Of a DNA stretch of 13,380 bases, positions 1-7,499 are shown piece by piece. This DNA comes from MGOM01 sp035693825 (lineage in GTDB: Bacteria; Chloroflexota; Anaerolineae; Anaerolineales; E44-bin32). The notes under the pieces are model-generated. The model had not been told where the DNA came from. It worked only from the letters and a program-made list of their open reading frames with translations, and searched no databases. Each line of letters begins with the position of its first letter. Positions within the stretch are counted from its first letter, which is position 1. Position numbers and translations under genes: made by a program. The DNA lies in assembly GCA_035693825.1 (NCBI GenBank), contig DASSGB010000012.1, forward strand, positions 1 through 13,380. The letters are read 5' to 3'.

Positions 1-13
1 GAGGCCCGGCCGG

Positions 14-106
14 CCAGGGTCCTGTGACCTGAGAGTTTCGCCTCTCCACTGCACAGCGGCGGAGGCTTGCCCCTTCGGTGCCCGGCGAACCGGGACTCTC
101 CCCTGG
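14..106 (-). ncRNA. glycine riboswitch aptamer (gcvT-type)
   Basis: Read on the minus strand, the segment carries the conserved core of the glycine aptamer in the right order: GGGAGAG (96-102), CCGAAGGGGCAA (67-78), CGAAACTCTCAGG (28-40) and GGACC (18-22). The closing helix P1 is CCAGGG (101-106) with CCCTGG (14-19). A hairpin CCCGG-TTCG-CCGGG lies between the first two conserved blocks, and a further stem GCCTC/GAGGC precedes the CTCTCAGG block. Family knowledge: this RNA binds glycine and usually controls glycine cleavage (gcv) or glycine/alanine transport genes, often as two tandem aptamers. Only one aptamer is visible. A second aptamer, the expression platform and the regulated gene would lie left of base 1. 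It is preceded by a strong promoter whose predicted start falls about 12 nt before P1, which supports the orientation. Confidence 0.95.
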
Positions 107-125
107 GCGTGCGAGTTGTGAACCG

Positions 126-154
126 ATTCTAAGGGGTGGCAAGGGAGGTGTCAA
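126..154 (-). promoter_or_regulatory. sigma70-type promoter for the glycine riboswitch transcript
   Basis: On the minus strand there is a perfect -35 TTGACA (149-154), a 17-nt spacer and a -10 TAGAAT (126-131, five of six consensus bases). Transcription should begin near 118-119, about 12 nt before the aptamer. This is the closest match to a housekeeping promoter in the window. Confidence 0.88.
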
Positions 155-171
155 GCGAACTCGGCCTTCAA

Positions 172-241
172 CCCTCACCCCCACCCCTCTCTCCCCTTCG
201 GGGACCAGCGGCCGCCTGCGGGGAGGGGCAAGGGGTGAGGG
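172..241. repeat. GC-rich inverted repeat between alr and the riboswitch promoter
   Basis: Left arm CCCTCACCCCCACCCCTC... (172-196) and right arm GGGGAGGGGCAAGGGGTGAGGG-type sequence (220-241) form an imperfect inverted repeat, with CCCCTTCGGGG nested inside at 193-203. It is a diverged member of the family seen three times at 8910-9241. It starts 5 nt after the alr stop, so it may also serve as the 3' hairpin of the alr transcript, although no T-run is present. Confidence 0.7.
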
Positions 242-245
242 TCAT

Positions 246-1352
246 TCATACCTCCACGCGTGCCACGCGAGCCGAGAGGCCGCACACCACTTCGTAGTTG
301 ATCGTCCCCCAGCGGCGGGCCACGTCCTCGGCGCTGATCGTCCCGCTCCCTTGCCGGCCGATGATGACGACTTCATCGCCTACCTTGGCCGGCAAGCCGT
401 CGAGCCGTACGAGGATCTGATCCATGCACACCCGCCCCACGACCGGCACCCTTGAGCCCCCCACCAAGACCTCGTTGCCGTCGACGCGGCGGAAGCCGTC
501 CCCGTATCCGACCGGGACCGTGCCGATCTGTTCTTCGCCCCGGGTGACATAGGCGTGGCCGTAGCTGATCCCGCTTCCGGGTGGCAGCCTCTTCACCTGA
601 CTCAAGATGCTCTTCCAAGCCAGTGCCGGCGCGAACCCGTCCGGAAGACGGCACGTGGGCGAAGGATCTAGCCCGTAGACCGCAACGCCTGCCCGAACCA
701 GATCGAAGTGACTCGAAGGGTAGGCGATGGCTGCGGCCGAGTTGGCGGCGTGCACCAAACCCGGTTTCACGCCCGCCGCGGCCAGTGCGCCCAACACATC
801 GCCGAAAGCGGCCAGTTGATTGTTCGTTGTCTCGGCCGCGGGCTCATCGGCTCGCGCGAAATGGGTATAGACGCCTTCCAGGCGGAGGCGCGCGGCCTGG
901 GCGCGTTGCGCCAGCAGCACAGCCTCCGCCGGCCTGGCGCCGATTCGACCCATGCCCGTGTCGACCTTCAGGTGGACGGCCGGTTCGCGGCCGAGTGAAA
1001 CCGCGGCCGCCGCGGCGGCCTCGATTTGCTCCTCCGACCAGAGCGTCAACGAGAGATTGCCTGCAATGGCCTGGTCAAGCCGACCCACAGGGGTGAGGCC
1101 CAAAACGAGGATCGGCGTCTCGATTCCCGCCCGGCGCAGCTCGAGGCCTTCCTCTGCCCGCGCCACGCCGATCCAGCTCGCGCCGCCTCGGACGGCGCTG
1201 CGCGCCGCCGTGACCAGTCCGTGGCCGTAGCCGTTGGCCTTGACCACCGCCATGACCTGGCCCTGAACTCTTTGCAGCAGGGCGCGCACATTGGAGGCGA
1301 TGGCCCCGGTGCTCACTTCGATCCACGTCGAGTGCGGCTGCGATGGATCCAT
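246..1352 (-). CDS. alr: alanine racemase
   Basis: This 368-residue protein has the normal length of a fold-type III, PLP-dependent alanine racemase, which interconverts L- and D-alanine and so supplies D-Ala for peptidoglycan. The PLP lysine lies in the motif AVVKANGYGHG (Lys38, Tyr42). The second catalytic base is Tyr264 in GISYGHAY. Lys129 in LKVDTGMGR and the following Arg136 match the usual carbamylated-Lys/Arg pair, and RVCMDQ (307-312) is the conserved substrate-site segment. The C-terminal beta domain is complete through NYEVVCGLSARV. I chose the ATG at 1350-1352. It lies 8 nt downstream of a TATACT box, which implies a leaderless or nearly leaderless mRNA; no Shine-Dalgarno is visible. 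The gene is transcribed alone, away from the SLC13 operon, and ends just before the inverted repeat at 172-241. Nothing looks broken. Confidence 0.97.
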   Translation of the reverse strand: MDPSQPHSTWIEVSTGAIASNVRALLQRVQGQVMAVVKANGYGHGLVTAARSAVRGGASWIGVARAEEGLELRRAGIETPILVLGLTPVGRLDQAIAGNLSLTLWSEEQIEAAAAAAVSLGREPAVHLKVDTGMGRIGARPAEAVLLAQRAQAARLRLEGVYTHFARADEPAAETTNNQLAAFGDVLGALAAAGVKPGLVHAANSAAAIAYPSSHFDLVRAGVAVYGLDPSPTCRLPDGFAPALAWKSILSQVKRLPPGSGISYGHAYVTRGEEQIGTVPVGYGDGFRRVDGNEVLVGGSRVPVVGRVCMDQILVRLDGLPAKVGDEVVIIGRQGSGTISAEDVARRWGTINYEVVCGLSARVARVEV

Positions 1353-1360
1353 CAGCGGCC

Positions 1361-1366
1361 AGTATA
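1361..1366 (-). promoter_or_regulatory. -10 box of the alr promoter
   Basis: On the minus strand TATACT is followed by 8 nt and the alr ATG, putting the expected start within a base or two of the start codon. The best -35-like hexamer is CTGACT (1386-1391) at a long 19-nt spacing, supplied by the CAGTGGT-type heptads. This is inferred from sequence only. Confidence 0.55.
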
Positions 1367-1374
1367 CGACGACC

Positions 1375-1586
<212 letters not shown>

Positions 1587-1601
1587 TATAATCGCCGCGC
1601 C

Positions 1602-3395
1602 ATGGGCTCCACCGGATGGATCACGCTGGCAATCATCGGCCTGGCGGCGATCCTGCTCCTTACCGAACGCCTTCGCCCCGATCTCGTTGCCCTTCTCGTA
1701 TTGCTCAGCCTCAGCCTTCTGGGCATTCTCACGCCGGAACAAACGCTCTCCGGTTTCAGTCAATCGGCGGTCATCACGATCCTGGCCATGTTCATCTTGA
1801 GTCACGCCCTGGAGCGAACGGGCGTGACGTTGTGGATCGGCCAGCAGTTGTTGTCGGCCGTCGGGCCGCACCCTCGGAGGCTGACGGCCGTGTTGATGCT
1901 CGCCGCCGCGGGCCTGTCGACCATCATGAACAGCATCGCCGCCGCGGCGGTTCTCGTACCCTCGGCCGTCAGCGTGGCGCGCCAGGTTCGCCTGCCGCCC
2001 TCGCGCCTATTGATGCCCCTGGCGTACGGCGCGCTGCTCGGCGGAACGGCGACGCTCCTGACCACCGCCAACATCCTGGTCAACTCGATGGTGACGCGCG
2101 AGGGTCTCAGGCCGTATGCCCTGTTCGAGTTCTTCCCGGTGGGGATCTTCATCATCCTGTCCGGAACGGCCGTTGTCACTCTGCTCGGATCCCGACTGCT
2201 GGGCGCGCGTGACGTCGCCGGCGAACTGGCCAGGATGCGCCGCCTGCACGGAGAACTGGCGCGCCTCTACCATCTGCGGGAAGGCACAAGCTCCGTCGTC
2301 GTCGAGGACGGTTCGGCCATGGCCGGGGTGACCCTCCGGCAGGGAGGCTGGGGGCATGAGCTCGGCCTCACCGTGCTGGGCGTCTCGCATGGCGGCCGCC
2401 TGATGCTGGCACCGGGAAGCCACACGGTGCTCGAGGCGGGCGACATGGTCATGCTGGAGGGCAGCCCCACGCCCGAGCAGTGTGAACGATACGGCCTGCG
2501 GATGACCCTCGGAGGCGAGATGGCCGACAGTCTTTCGTCGGAAGTCGTGCCTCTGGTCGAGGTGGTCCTGGCGCCGCGCTCCGAACTGGAAGGCAAAACG
2601 CTGAAGGAGATTCACTTCCGAGAGAAGTACGGCCTGCAAGTGCTGGCGCTCTGGCGGCAGGGCAACGTGGTCCAGGTCGGCGTGGCGGACATGCCGCTGC
2701 GATTTGGAGACGCGATGCTGATGCAAGGGCCTCGACAAAAGGTCCACCTTCTCCGCCAGGATCCGAACTTCCTCGTACTCGAGGAGGAGGCTGCGGAACG
2801 CCCGGGCCCAAAGGCTTTGCTGTCCGCCGGTATCATGACCGCAACGCTCATCGTCGTTGCCGCGGGTCTTCTGCCGATCGCCGTTGCCACGCTCCTGGGC
2901 GCGACGCTAATGGTGCTCAGCCGGTGCCTGACGATGGACGAAGCCTACCGCGCCGTCGATTGGCGGTCGATCATCCTGATCGCGTGCATGCTTCCCCTGG
3001 GATTCGCCATGGATCAGACGGGCGCGGCCGCATTTCTGGCCCGATTCGTCCAGAGCCTGTCCGGCGGACTGCCGGCCATCGCCACCGGCGCCGTCGTTCT
3101 GGCGATCACCATCGGCTTCAGTCTTCTGCTGGGCGGCCAGACGTCGGCCGTCGTGCTCGCGCCCATCGCACTTCAGGCCGCGGCCCTGGCGGGCGCGGAT
3201 CCGCGCGCCATGGCGGCCGCCGTGGCCATCGGTTGCTCGCTGGTGTTCATCAGCCCTCTCGGTCACCCGGCCAACCTCCTGGTCATGGGCCCGGGCAGCT
3301 ACAATTTTCGCGACTACGCGCGCCTGGGAGCGCCGGTGACTCTGGCGACGTTTCTGGTCACCCTGGCCGGCCTGCATTGGTTTTGGGGTCTGTGA
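1602..3395 (+). CDS. SLC13-family (DASS) permease with two RCK_C domains
   Basis: This 597-residue membrane protein has the layout of bacterial SLC13/CitM-type anion permeases with an inserted cytosolic regulatory module. Hydrophobic helices occupy about residues 5-200. Two RCK_C (TrkA-C) domains follow at about 215-300 and 312-397, each with the family's G(x)TL...HFREKYGLQVLAL-like pattern. A second block of helices fills about 405-597. The re-entrant-loop signatures of the family are visible in altered form: FSTIMNSIAAAAVLVP-like sequence near 105-120 and GGQTSAVVLAPIALQAAA near 511-528, plus the conserved end FISPLGHPANLLVMGPGSY (549-567). The canonical Asn-Asn-Thr of the first loop reads Asn-Ser-Ile, and the second loop has Gln-Thr-Ser. 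Substrate therefore cannot be assigned; sulfate, dicarboxylates or another anion are possible. No Shine-Dalgarno is visible before the ATG, which lies 9 nt after a TATAAT. It heads the operon, 40 nt before tgt. Confidence 0.88.
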   Translation: MGSTGWITLAIIGLAAILLLTERLRPDLVALLVLLSLSLLGILTPEQTLSGFSQSAVITILAMFILSHALERTGVTLWIGQQLLSAVGPHPRRLTAVLMLAAAGLSTIMNSIAAAAVLVPSAVSVARQVRLPPSRLLMPLAYGALLGGTATLLTTANILVNSMVTREGLRPYALFEFFPVGIFIILSGTAVVTLLGSRLLGARDVAGELARMRRLHGELARLYHLREGTSSVVVEDGSAMAGVTLRQGGWGHELGLTVLGVSHGGRLMLAPGSHTVLEAGDMVMLEGSPTPEQCERYGLRMTLGGEMADSLSSEVVPLVEVVLAPRSELEGKTLKEIHFREKYGLQVLALWRQGNVVQVGVADMPLRFGDAMLMQGPRQKVHLLRQDPNFLVLEEEAAERPGPKALLSAGIMTATLIVVAAGLLPIAVATLLGATLMVLSRCLTMDEAYRAVDWRSIILIACMLPLGFAMDQTGAAAFLARFVQSLSGGLPAIATGAVVLAITIGFSLLLGGQTSAVVLAPIALQAAALAGADPRAMAAAVAIGCSLVFISPLGHPANLLVMGPGSYNFRDYARLGAPVTLATFLVTLAGLHWFWGL

Positions 3396-3424
3396 CCCCG
3401 CCACCGGCCCGTTTCGATCCGAAC

Positions 3425-3431
3425 GAGGTGA
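3425..3431 (+). promoter_or_regulatory. ribosome binding site of tgt
   Basis: GAGGTGA matches the anti-Shine-Dalgarno core and sits 4 nt before a GTG at 3436. It decides in favour of the GTG start over any later ATG. Confidence 0.75.
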
Positions 3432-3435
3432 GGCC

Positions 3436-4557
3436 GTGAGCGCCGTCTCGTTCGAGCTCGAGGCCGTCGACGGCCTGGCCAGGGCCGGGGTCTTGCACAC
3501 GCCTCACGGTGAACTGCGTACCCCGCTATTCGCGCCGGTGGGCACCCAGGGCACGGTCAAAGCCGTCACGCCCGCGCAGCTGGAAGCTCTCGGCGCTACG
3601 TTGATCCTCGCCAACACCTACCATCTCTATCTCCGCCCGGGCGACAAGACCATCGCCGGGCTGGGGGGCCTGCACCGATTCATAGGATGGCCCCGCCCGA
3701 TCCTGACGGATTCCGGCGGTTTTCAAGTGTTCTCCCTGGCGGAGCGGCGCCAGGTCGATGCCGATGGGGTCACCTTTCGTTCGCATCTTGACGGATCGAC
3801 TCACCGTCTCACCCCGGAGAGCGTCATCGCCATCCAGGAGAATCTCGGGGCCGACATCATCATGGTCCTCGACGAGTGTCCTCCGCCCGGCGACCGCACG
3901 GTCAACGAGGCCGCGGTGACCCGGACCCATGCCTGGGCGGAGCGATGCCTGGCAGCCCACCGCAGGACGGATCAGGCGCTATTTGGAATCGTCCAAGGAG
4001 GCATCTTCCCCGACCTGCGCGAGCGGTCGGCCGCCGTCATCGCCGGCCTCGGTTTCCCGGGCATCGCCATCGGCGGACTGTCGGTGGGCGAGTCCAAACG
4101 CGACATGTACGCCATGCTCGATTTGCTGTCCGGCCAACTGCCGCAAGATCGACCGCGCTACCTGATGGGCGTCGGCACGCTGGAGGATTTCGTCGAAGCC
4201 GTCGTGCGAGGCATGGACTTTATGGATTGCGTCCTGCCCACGCGCATGGCGCGCAACCATACCGCGCTCACGCCGCGTGGACGAGTCAACGTGCGCAATG
4301 CGACCTACGCCGAGGACCAGCGCCCCATCGACCCGGATTGCGCGTGCTACGCCTGCATGCATTTCAGCCGGGCGTACCTTCGTCATCTGGCCAGCGCAGG
4401 CGAAATCCTTGCGGCGACTCTGCTCACCATCCACAACCTGACGGCTCTGATGACCCTTGCGGCGGGCCTGAGGCAGGCGATCCTCGAGCGCCGCATCCAG
4501 TCCTTCGCCGACGGATTTCGAAGCACGTTCCAAAAACATCGACCGGCTGAGGTTTAG
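3436..4557 (+). CDS. tgt: queuine/preQ1 tRNA-guanine transglycosylase
   Basis: This 373-residue protein has standard bacterial Tgt length and all catalytic features. The enzyme swaps guanine for preQ1 at position 34 of tRNAs with GUN anticodons, the committed step of queuosine modification. Visible residues are Asp92 in TDSGGFQVFS, the base-binding FGIVQGG (183-189) and GGLSVGE (213-219), the nucleophile Asp264 in DFMDCVLPTR (261-270), and the zinc ligands Cys302, Cys304, Cys307 (CACYAC) with His333 (TIHNL). These numbers coincide with the E. coli enzyme. The start is a GTG supported by GAGGTGA at 3425-3431; the stop is 3 nt before uppP. No other queuosine genes (queA, queC-F) are in the window, so precursor may come from elsewhere in the genome or by salvage. 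Confidence 0.98.
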   Translation: MSAVSFELEAVDGLARAGVLHTPHGELRTPLFAPVGTQGTVKAVTPAQLEALGATLILANTYHLYLRPGDKTIAGLGGLHRFIGWPRPILTDSGGFQVFSLAERRQVDADGVTFRSHLDGSTHRLTPESVIAIQENLGADIIMVLDECPPPGDRTVNEAAVTRTHAWAERCLAAHRRTDQALFGIVQGGIFPDLRERSAAVIAGLGFPGIAIGGLSVGESKRDMYAMLDLLSGQLPQDRPRYLMGVGTLEDFVEAVVRGMDFMDCVLPTRMARNHTALTPRGRVNVRNATYAEDQRPIDPDCACYACMHFSRAYLRHLASAGEILAATLLTIHNLTALMTLAAGLRQAILERRIQSFADGFRSTFQKHRPAEV

Positions 4558-4560
4558 GGG

Positions 4561-5385
4561 ATGTCGCTCTTCCAAGCCATCGTCTTGGGGATCGTGCAGG
4601 GATTGACCGAGTTTCTGCCGGTATCTTCCTCAGCTCACCTGGTGCTCGTTCCATGGTGGCTGGGCTGGAGGTCGTCGCCGGAGGTTGGCTTTGCCTTCAA
4701 CGTCCTGGTCCAACTCGGCACTCTGCTGGGTGTGATCGTCTTCTTTGCCCGTGACCTGGTGAGGCTGGCGGTCGCGGCATGGCAGGGACTGGTCCGCCGC
4801 CAGCCCTTCGCCACGTCCGAGGCGAGGCAGGCCTGGTTCATCACCCTGGCCACCCTGCCGGCGGTTGTGGCCGGAGTAGCGATCAAGGAAGCCGTCGAGC
4901 AGGCTTTTGCCAGCCCGGTGGCGACCTCGGCTTTCCTGCTCGTCACGGCGGCGATCTTGTGGCTCTCGGAGCGCGCCGCACGCTCGGAGCGGACTCTCGA
5001 CTCGATGAGGTGGCCCGAGGCAGTGTGGATCGGCGTGGCCCAGGCCGCGGCCCTGTTTCCGGGGGTTTCCCGTTCCGGCGCGACGATGGGCGCCGGGCGC
5101 GCCCTCGGTTTCCAGCGCACGGAAGCGGCGCGGTTTTCGTTCCTGATGTCGGTGCCGGTGATGCTGGGAGCGGGTCTCCTGACGTTGCGAGATCTGCTTG
5201 GGATCCCGAATCCCGGAGCGCTGGCGGCGCCACTCCTGGCCGGCTTCACGGCAGCCGCCGTGGTCGGCTACTTCTCGATCCGGTGGATGCTTGCGTTCGT
5301 CGCCGGGCACCGATGGACCGTGTTCGCCGTCTATTGCTTCCTCGTTGGGCTTGCAGGCTTGGCGACGGCTCTGCTGCGCGCATGA
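4561..5385 (+). CDS. uppP: undecaprenyl-diphosphatase (bacitracin-resistance family)
   Basis: This 274-residue polytopic membrane protein of the BacA/UppP family dephosphorylates undecaprenyl diphosphate to regenerate the lipid carrier for peptidoglycan and other envelope glycans. Both family signatures are present: GLTEFLPVSSSAH (14-26, with Glu17 and His26) and PGVSRSGAT (167-175, with Arg171), followed by the helical stretch FSFLMSVPVMLGA. Hydrophobic helices fill the rest. ATG is 3 nt after the tgt stop, with GAGG at 4549-4552 as ribosome site, 8 nt upstream. Its TGA stop overlaps the ATG(s) of the downstream lipoprotein gene, so the two are probably translationally coupled. Nothing is missing. 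Confidence 0.97.
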   Translation: MSLFQAIVLGIVQGLTEFLPVSSSAHLVLVPWWLGWRSSPEVGFAFNVLVQLGTLLGVIVFFARDLVRLAVAAWQGLVRRQPFATSEARQAWFITLATLPAVVAGVAIKEAVEQAFASPVATSAFLLVTAAILWLSERAARSERTLDSMRWPEAVWIGVAQAAALFPGVSRSGATMGAGRALGFQRTEAARFSFLMSVPVMLGAGLLTLRDLLGIPNPGALAAPLLAGFTAAAVVGYFSIRWMLAFVAGHRWTVFAVYCFLVGLAGLATALLRA

Positions 5386-6161
5386 TGGGCATCGCCGTGC
5401 ACCAACCGAGTTCCCGGGGCCGGGTCTGCATGGCGATCGCGTTTCTCTCGTTCGCGGCCGCTGCCTGCGCCCCTGCTCAGCCGACGGCGATCGCGCCCGT
5501 GCCGCGATTGATCACCCCTCCCTACGCCCTCCCGATGGTGAGGCAGTGGGCCGAGTCCTACGCGGCCGAGATCGATACCGCCTTGCCCTTCGACGTCGAG
5601 GCAGACACCCTCGAGTCGGCGCTCGATGTTGTCGAAGAGTCGCCCGGAAGTGTGTTGATCTTCAGCGGGACCCCGCCCGAGAGCTGGTTCGTCACGCCCG
5701 TCGCCAGCCTGCCGGCGACCTTCGTCGTTCACCCGGACAATCCGGTCACCGATCTTCGCATTCGCGATCTCGAGAATCTGTTCACACGGCGCACCGCGGA
5801 TTGGAGCACCCTCGGCGGCCTGTCGGTCGGCGTGCAACCAGTCCTGCCGCTGCCCGGGGAACCCGTTCGTGACTGGTTCGAAAGCATCATCCTGCGCGGT
5901 TCGGCCCCCTGGCCGGGTACGTGGCTGGCGCCCACGCCGCAGTCCGCGTACGAGCTGGTGGGGTCCGATCCCGGCGCGATCGGGCTCATCCTGGGCTCCG
6001 AAGCACCCGAAACGGTGCGGGCGGTGCGGATCGCCGGCCGACTTGCGACTGTCGATCCGGTCGGCGCAGGCTATCCCTTCATTCTCGATCTCCTGGCGTT
6101 CGCTCCGGAAGGGCCGAGGGGCGGGCTGAGGGACTTCCTGGTGTGGCTGCAAGAGCAGTAG
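5382..6161 (+). CDS. PstS-like substrate-binding lipoprotein
   Basis: This is a 259-residue secreted lipoprotein. The N-terminus has Arg12 and Arg14 followed by the hydrophobic stretch VCMAIAFLSFAAAAC, with a lipobox AAAC and lipidated Cys29. The mature part resembles the periplasmic-binding-protein fold of the phosphate-binding (PstS/PBP-like) superfamily. The clearest segment is VTDLRIRDLENLFTRRTADW (about 125-144), the pattern that forms the hinge/ligand loop in that family, followed by VQPVLPLPGEPVRDWFE and SAYELVGSDPGAIGLI. Ligand is unknown; phosphate is not assured because I cannot identify its binding residues. Two adjacent ATGs (5382, 5385) overlap the uppP stop as ATGA and TGATG. 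I took the first; the second would only shorten the leader by one residue. No permease or ATPase genes accompany it, which is unusual for a binding protein. The gene ends the operon and converges with the hydrolase gene. Confidence 0.8.
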   Translation: MMGIAVHQPSSRGRVCMAIAFLSFAAAACAPAQPTAIAPVPRLITPPYALPMVRQWAESYAAEIDTALPFDVEADTLESALDVVEESPGSVLIFSGTPPESWFVTPVASLPATFVVHPDNPVTDLRIRDLENLFTRRTADWSTLGGLSVGVQPVLPLPGEPVRDWFESIILRGSAPWPGTWLAPTPQSAYELVGSDPGAIGLILGSEAPETVRAVRIAGRLATVDPVGAGYPFILDLLAFAPEGPRGGLRDFLVWLQEQ

Positions 6162-6163
6162 CG

Positions 6164-6187
6164 CAGTGGTCGGCGGTCGGTCGTCCA
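6164..6187. repeat. degenerate heptad-repeat remnant
   Basis: The 45-bp convergent gap 6162-6206 begins with CAGTGGTCGGCGGTCGGTCGTCC-like sequence, roughly three degraded 7-nt units of the type seen at 1375-1430. There is no clear hairpin terminator in this gap. Short and diverged, so the link to the other array is tentative. Confidence 0.4.
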
Positions 6188-6206
6188 CATTTCGCGCGCG
6201 GGGGTT

Positions 6207-6872
6207 TCATAGGTCACCCTGAAGAAATGGATTTGCAGCCCGTTCCCGGCCCACGGTCGTGGGGCGGCCGTGACCGGGCAGGAGAACCGTGTCCTCCGGG
6301 AGCGTGAAGATTTGATCGCGGATCGAGCGCAGCAGCGTGTCCCAATCTCCACCGGGCAGGTCTGTCCTCCCGACACCGGCTTCGAAGATCAGGTCCCCGC
6401 AGACCACTCGCTTGTCTTCAGCGAAGACGAAGACAACGTGCCCCGGGCTGTGACCGGGCGTGTGGCGTACTTCGATCTCCCGGCCCAGGGCGCGCAGCCG
6501 CATGCCGTGACTCAGCGGGATGGTCGGTTCGGGCCCGGGATCGAATTCGGTCATGCCGAACCAGCTCGCGCCTCCCATCGCTCGCCACAAAGGCTGGTCG
6601 TCGGGGTGGAGGGCGACGGGGATAGGCGCTTCGCCCGAGTCGGAGACCGCGCCCGCGCCGCCGAAGTGATCGAAGTGGGCGTGGGTCAGCCAGATGTCGG
6701 TGATGCGCCAATTCCGCCGCGCGGCTTCGGCGGCGATCACCTTCCCGTCCCACGCGGGATCGATCACCACCGCCGTCCCGACCTCCGAGTTTCCCACCAG
6801 ATAGGCATTGGTCAGCGCCGGGCCGAGATTGAAACTCACGATAGAGAGCGAGGTCGCGGGTGCCGTGTTCAT
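6207..6872 (-). CDS. MBL-fold metallo-hydrolase, glyoxalase II-like
   Basis: This is a 221-residue metallo-beta-lactamase-fold hydrolase of the glyoxalase II/YcbL-like group. The metal ligands are all visible: HAHFDH (His64, His66, Asp68, His69), His141 in HTPGHSPGH, Asp160 in VCGDLIFEAGVGRTDL, and His201 in LLPGHGRPT. The segment GDLIFEAGVGRTDLPGGDWD is typical of small glyoxalase II-like proteins that open thioesters such as S-lactoylglutathione or related compounds, but the substrate is not determined by these motifs. The start is the ATG at 6870-6872, which overlaps the upstream gene's TGA and is preceded by GAGGAGG at 6878-6884, 5 nt away. An open frame extends upstream to 7082 but runs through the neighbouring gene and lacks family similarity, so I rejected it. 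It is cotranscribed with the membrane protein and converges with the lipoprotein gene. Confidence 0.92.
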   Translation of the reverse strand: MNTAPATSLSIVSFNLGPALTNAYLVGNSEVGTAVVIDPAWDGKVIAAEAARRNWRITDIWLTHAHFDHFGGAGAVSDSGEAPIPVALHPDDQPLWRAMGGASWFGMTEFDPGPEPTIPLSHGMRLRALGREIEVRHTPGHSPGHVVFVFAEDKRVVCGDLIFEAGVGRTDLPGGDWDTLLRSIRDQIFTLPEDTVLLPGHGRPTTVGRERAANPFLQGDL

Positions 6873-7432
6873 GAGCGCCTCCTCAGGCCGCAGACAACCA
6901 GCAGGCTGCCGATCACGAATCCGGAAAGGCTCAACCACATCGGGATCGCCGGTTGCCGCACGTCCAGAGTCACAAAGCGAGCCCACACAAGCGTCTCGTC
7001 GATCGACGCCGCCCGATAGGATCGTTCCACCACATGAATGGAAAGCGAAGCCTCGGTCGCGTGAACGGGTTCCAGCGTCCACTCAAATCTCCAGTGCACG
7101 CCTTCGGGTGTGAGCGCGGCCGCCTGCTCCTCTCCAGGCAGCACGGTCGATTCATGGCTCGACAGTCTGGCGACCAGAGCCTCCGGTAGGTCCATGTTGC
7201 CCGACGCTGTCATCCGGGCAACGTCCAACCTCACCTGGCTTTGGGTGCCGGGCCTCAGCCAGCTTGGCCGGTCGAGTCGAATCTCGGCGGCGAAGCCCTT
7301 CCCACTTGCCCGGCGCAGGGTCGCGGTCTCGACTTGCCTGGGCGCGGGCCACATGCCGGCGACAACGGCTGCTCCGCAGATGACCATCAGCGCCATCCCG
7401 AGGCTGGTTGCGATGGCCGCGCGTTTCGGCAC
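6869..7432 (-). CDS. unknown protein with two membrane helices and an exported middle domain
   Basis: I do not recognise this 187-residue protein. It has a positively charged start (VPKR), a hydrophobic helix at about residues 6-26, a soluble middle of roughly 130 residues rich in beta-type alternation, and a second helix near 162-182 (WLSLSGFVIGSLLVVCG) ending in RRRS. This suggests both ends in the cytoplasm and the middle domain outside. The middle contains no obvious catalytic, heme or metal motif. I chose the GTG at 7432 because TATACT (7439-7444) lies 6 nt upstream, which fits the leaderless pattern of alr and the SLC13 gene. A GTG at 7468 would place that promoter inside the gene. Its TGA overlaps the hydrolase ATG by 4 nt and contains that gene's ribosome site near its end, so the two are coupled. 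Confidence 0.72.
   Translation of the reverse strand: MPKRAAIATSLGMALMVICGAAVVAGMWPAPRQVETATLRRASGKGFAAEIRLDRPSWLRPGTQSQVRLDVARMTASGNMDLPEALVARLSSHESTVLPGEEQAAALTPEGVHWRFEWTLEPVHATEASLSIHVVERSYRAASIDETLVWARFVTLDVRQPAIPMWLSLSGFVIGSLLVVCGLRRRS
6878..6884 (-). promoter_or_regulatory. strong ribosome binding site of the MBL-fold hydrolase
   Basis: GAGGAGG on the minus strand, 5 nt before the ATG at 6872. It lies inside the end of the upstream gene, as expected for a coupled second cistron. It is the strongest Shine-Dalgarno in the window and fixes the start. Confidence 0.88.
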
Positions 7433-7438
7433 CCGCGC

Positions 7439-7444
7439 AGTATA
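7439..7444 (-). promoter_or_regulatory. -10 box for the membrane-protein/hydrolase operon
   Basis: TATACT on the minus strand, identical to the alr -10 box, 6 nt before a GTG start. No good -35 is visible (TGCCGT at 17-nt spacing). The expected start coincides with the GTG, implying a leaderless message. Confidence 0.5.
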
Positions 7445-7499
7445 CCCTGCGCCGCGCGAGGACGGCACCGTGCGCCTTCTCCCGCTCGCGAGGCGGTGC

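Noticed and set aside
4779..5381. N-terminal extension of the lipoprotein frame through uppP
   Set aside because: It lies out of frame inside uppP, and a signal peptide with lipobox begins only after the ATG at 5382.
6873..7082. 70-residue N-terminal extension of the MBL-fold hydrolase
   Set aside because: It overlaps the coupled upstream gene, is unlike the family, and the GAGGAGG site fixes the start at 6872.
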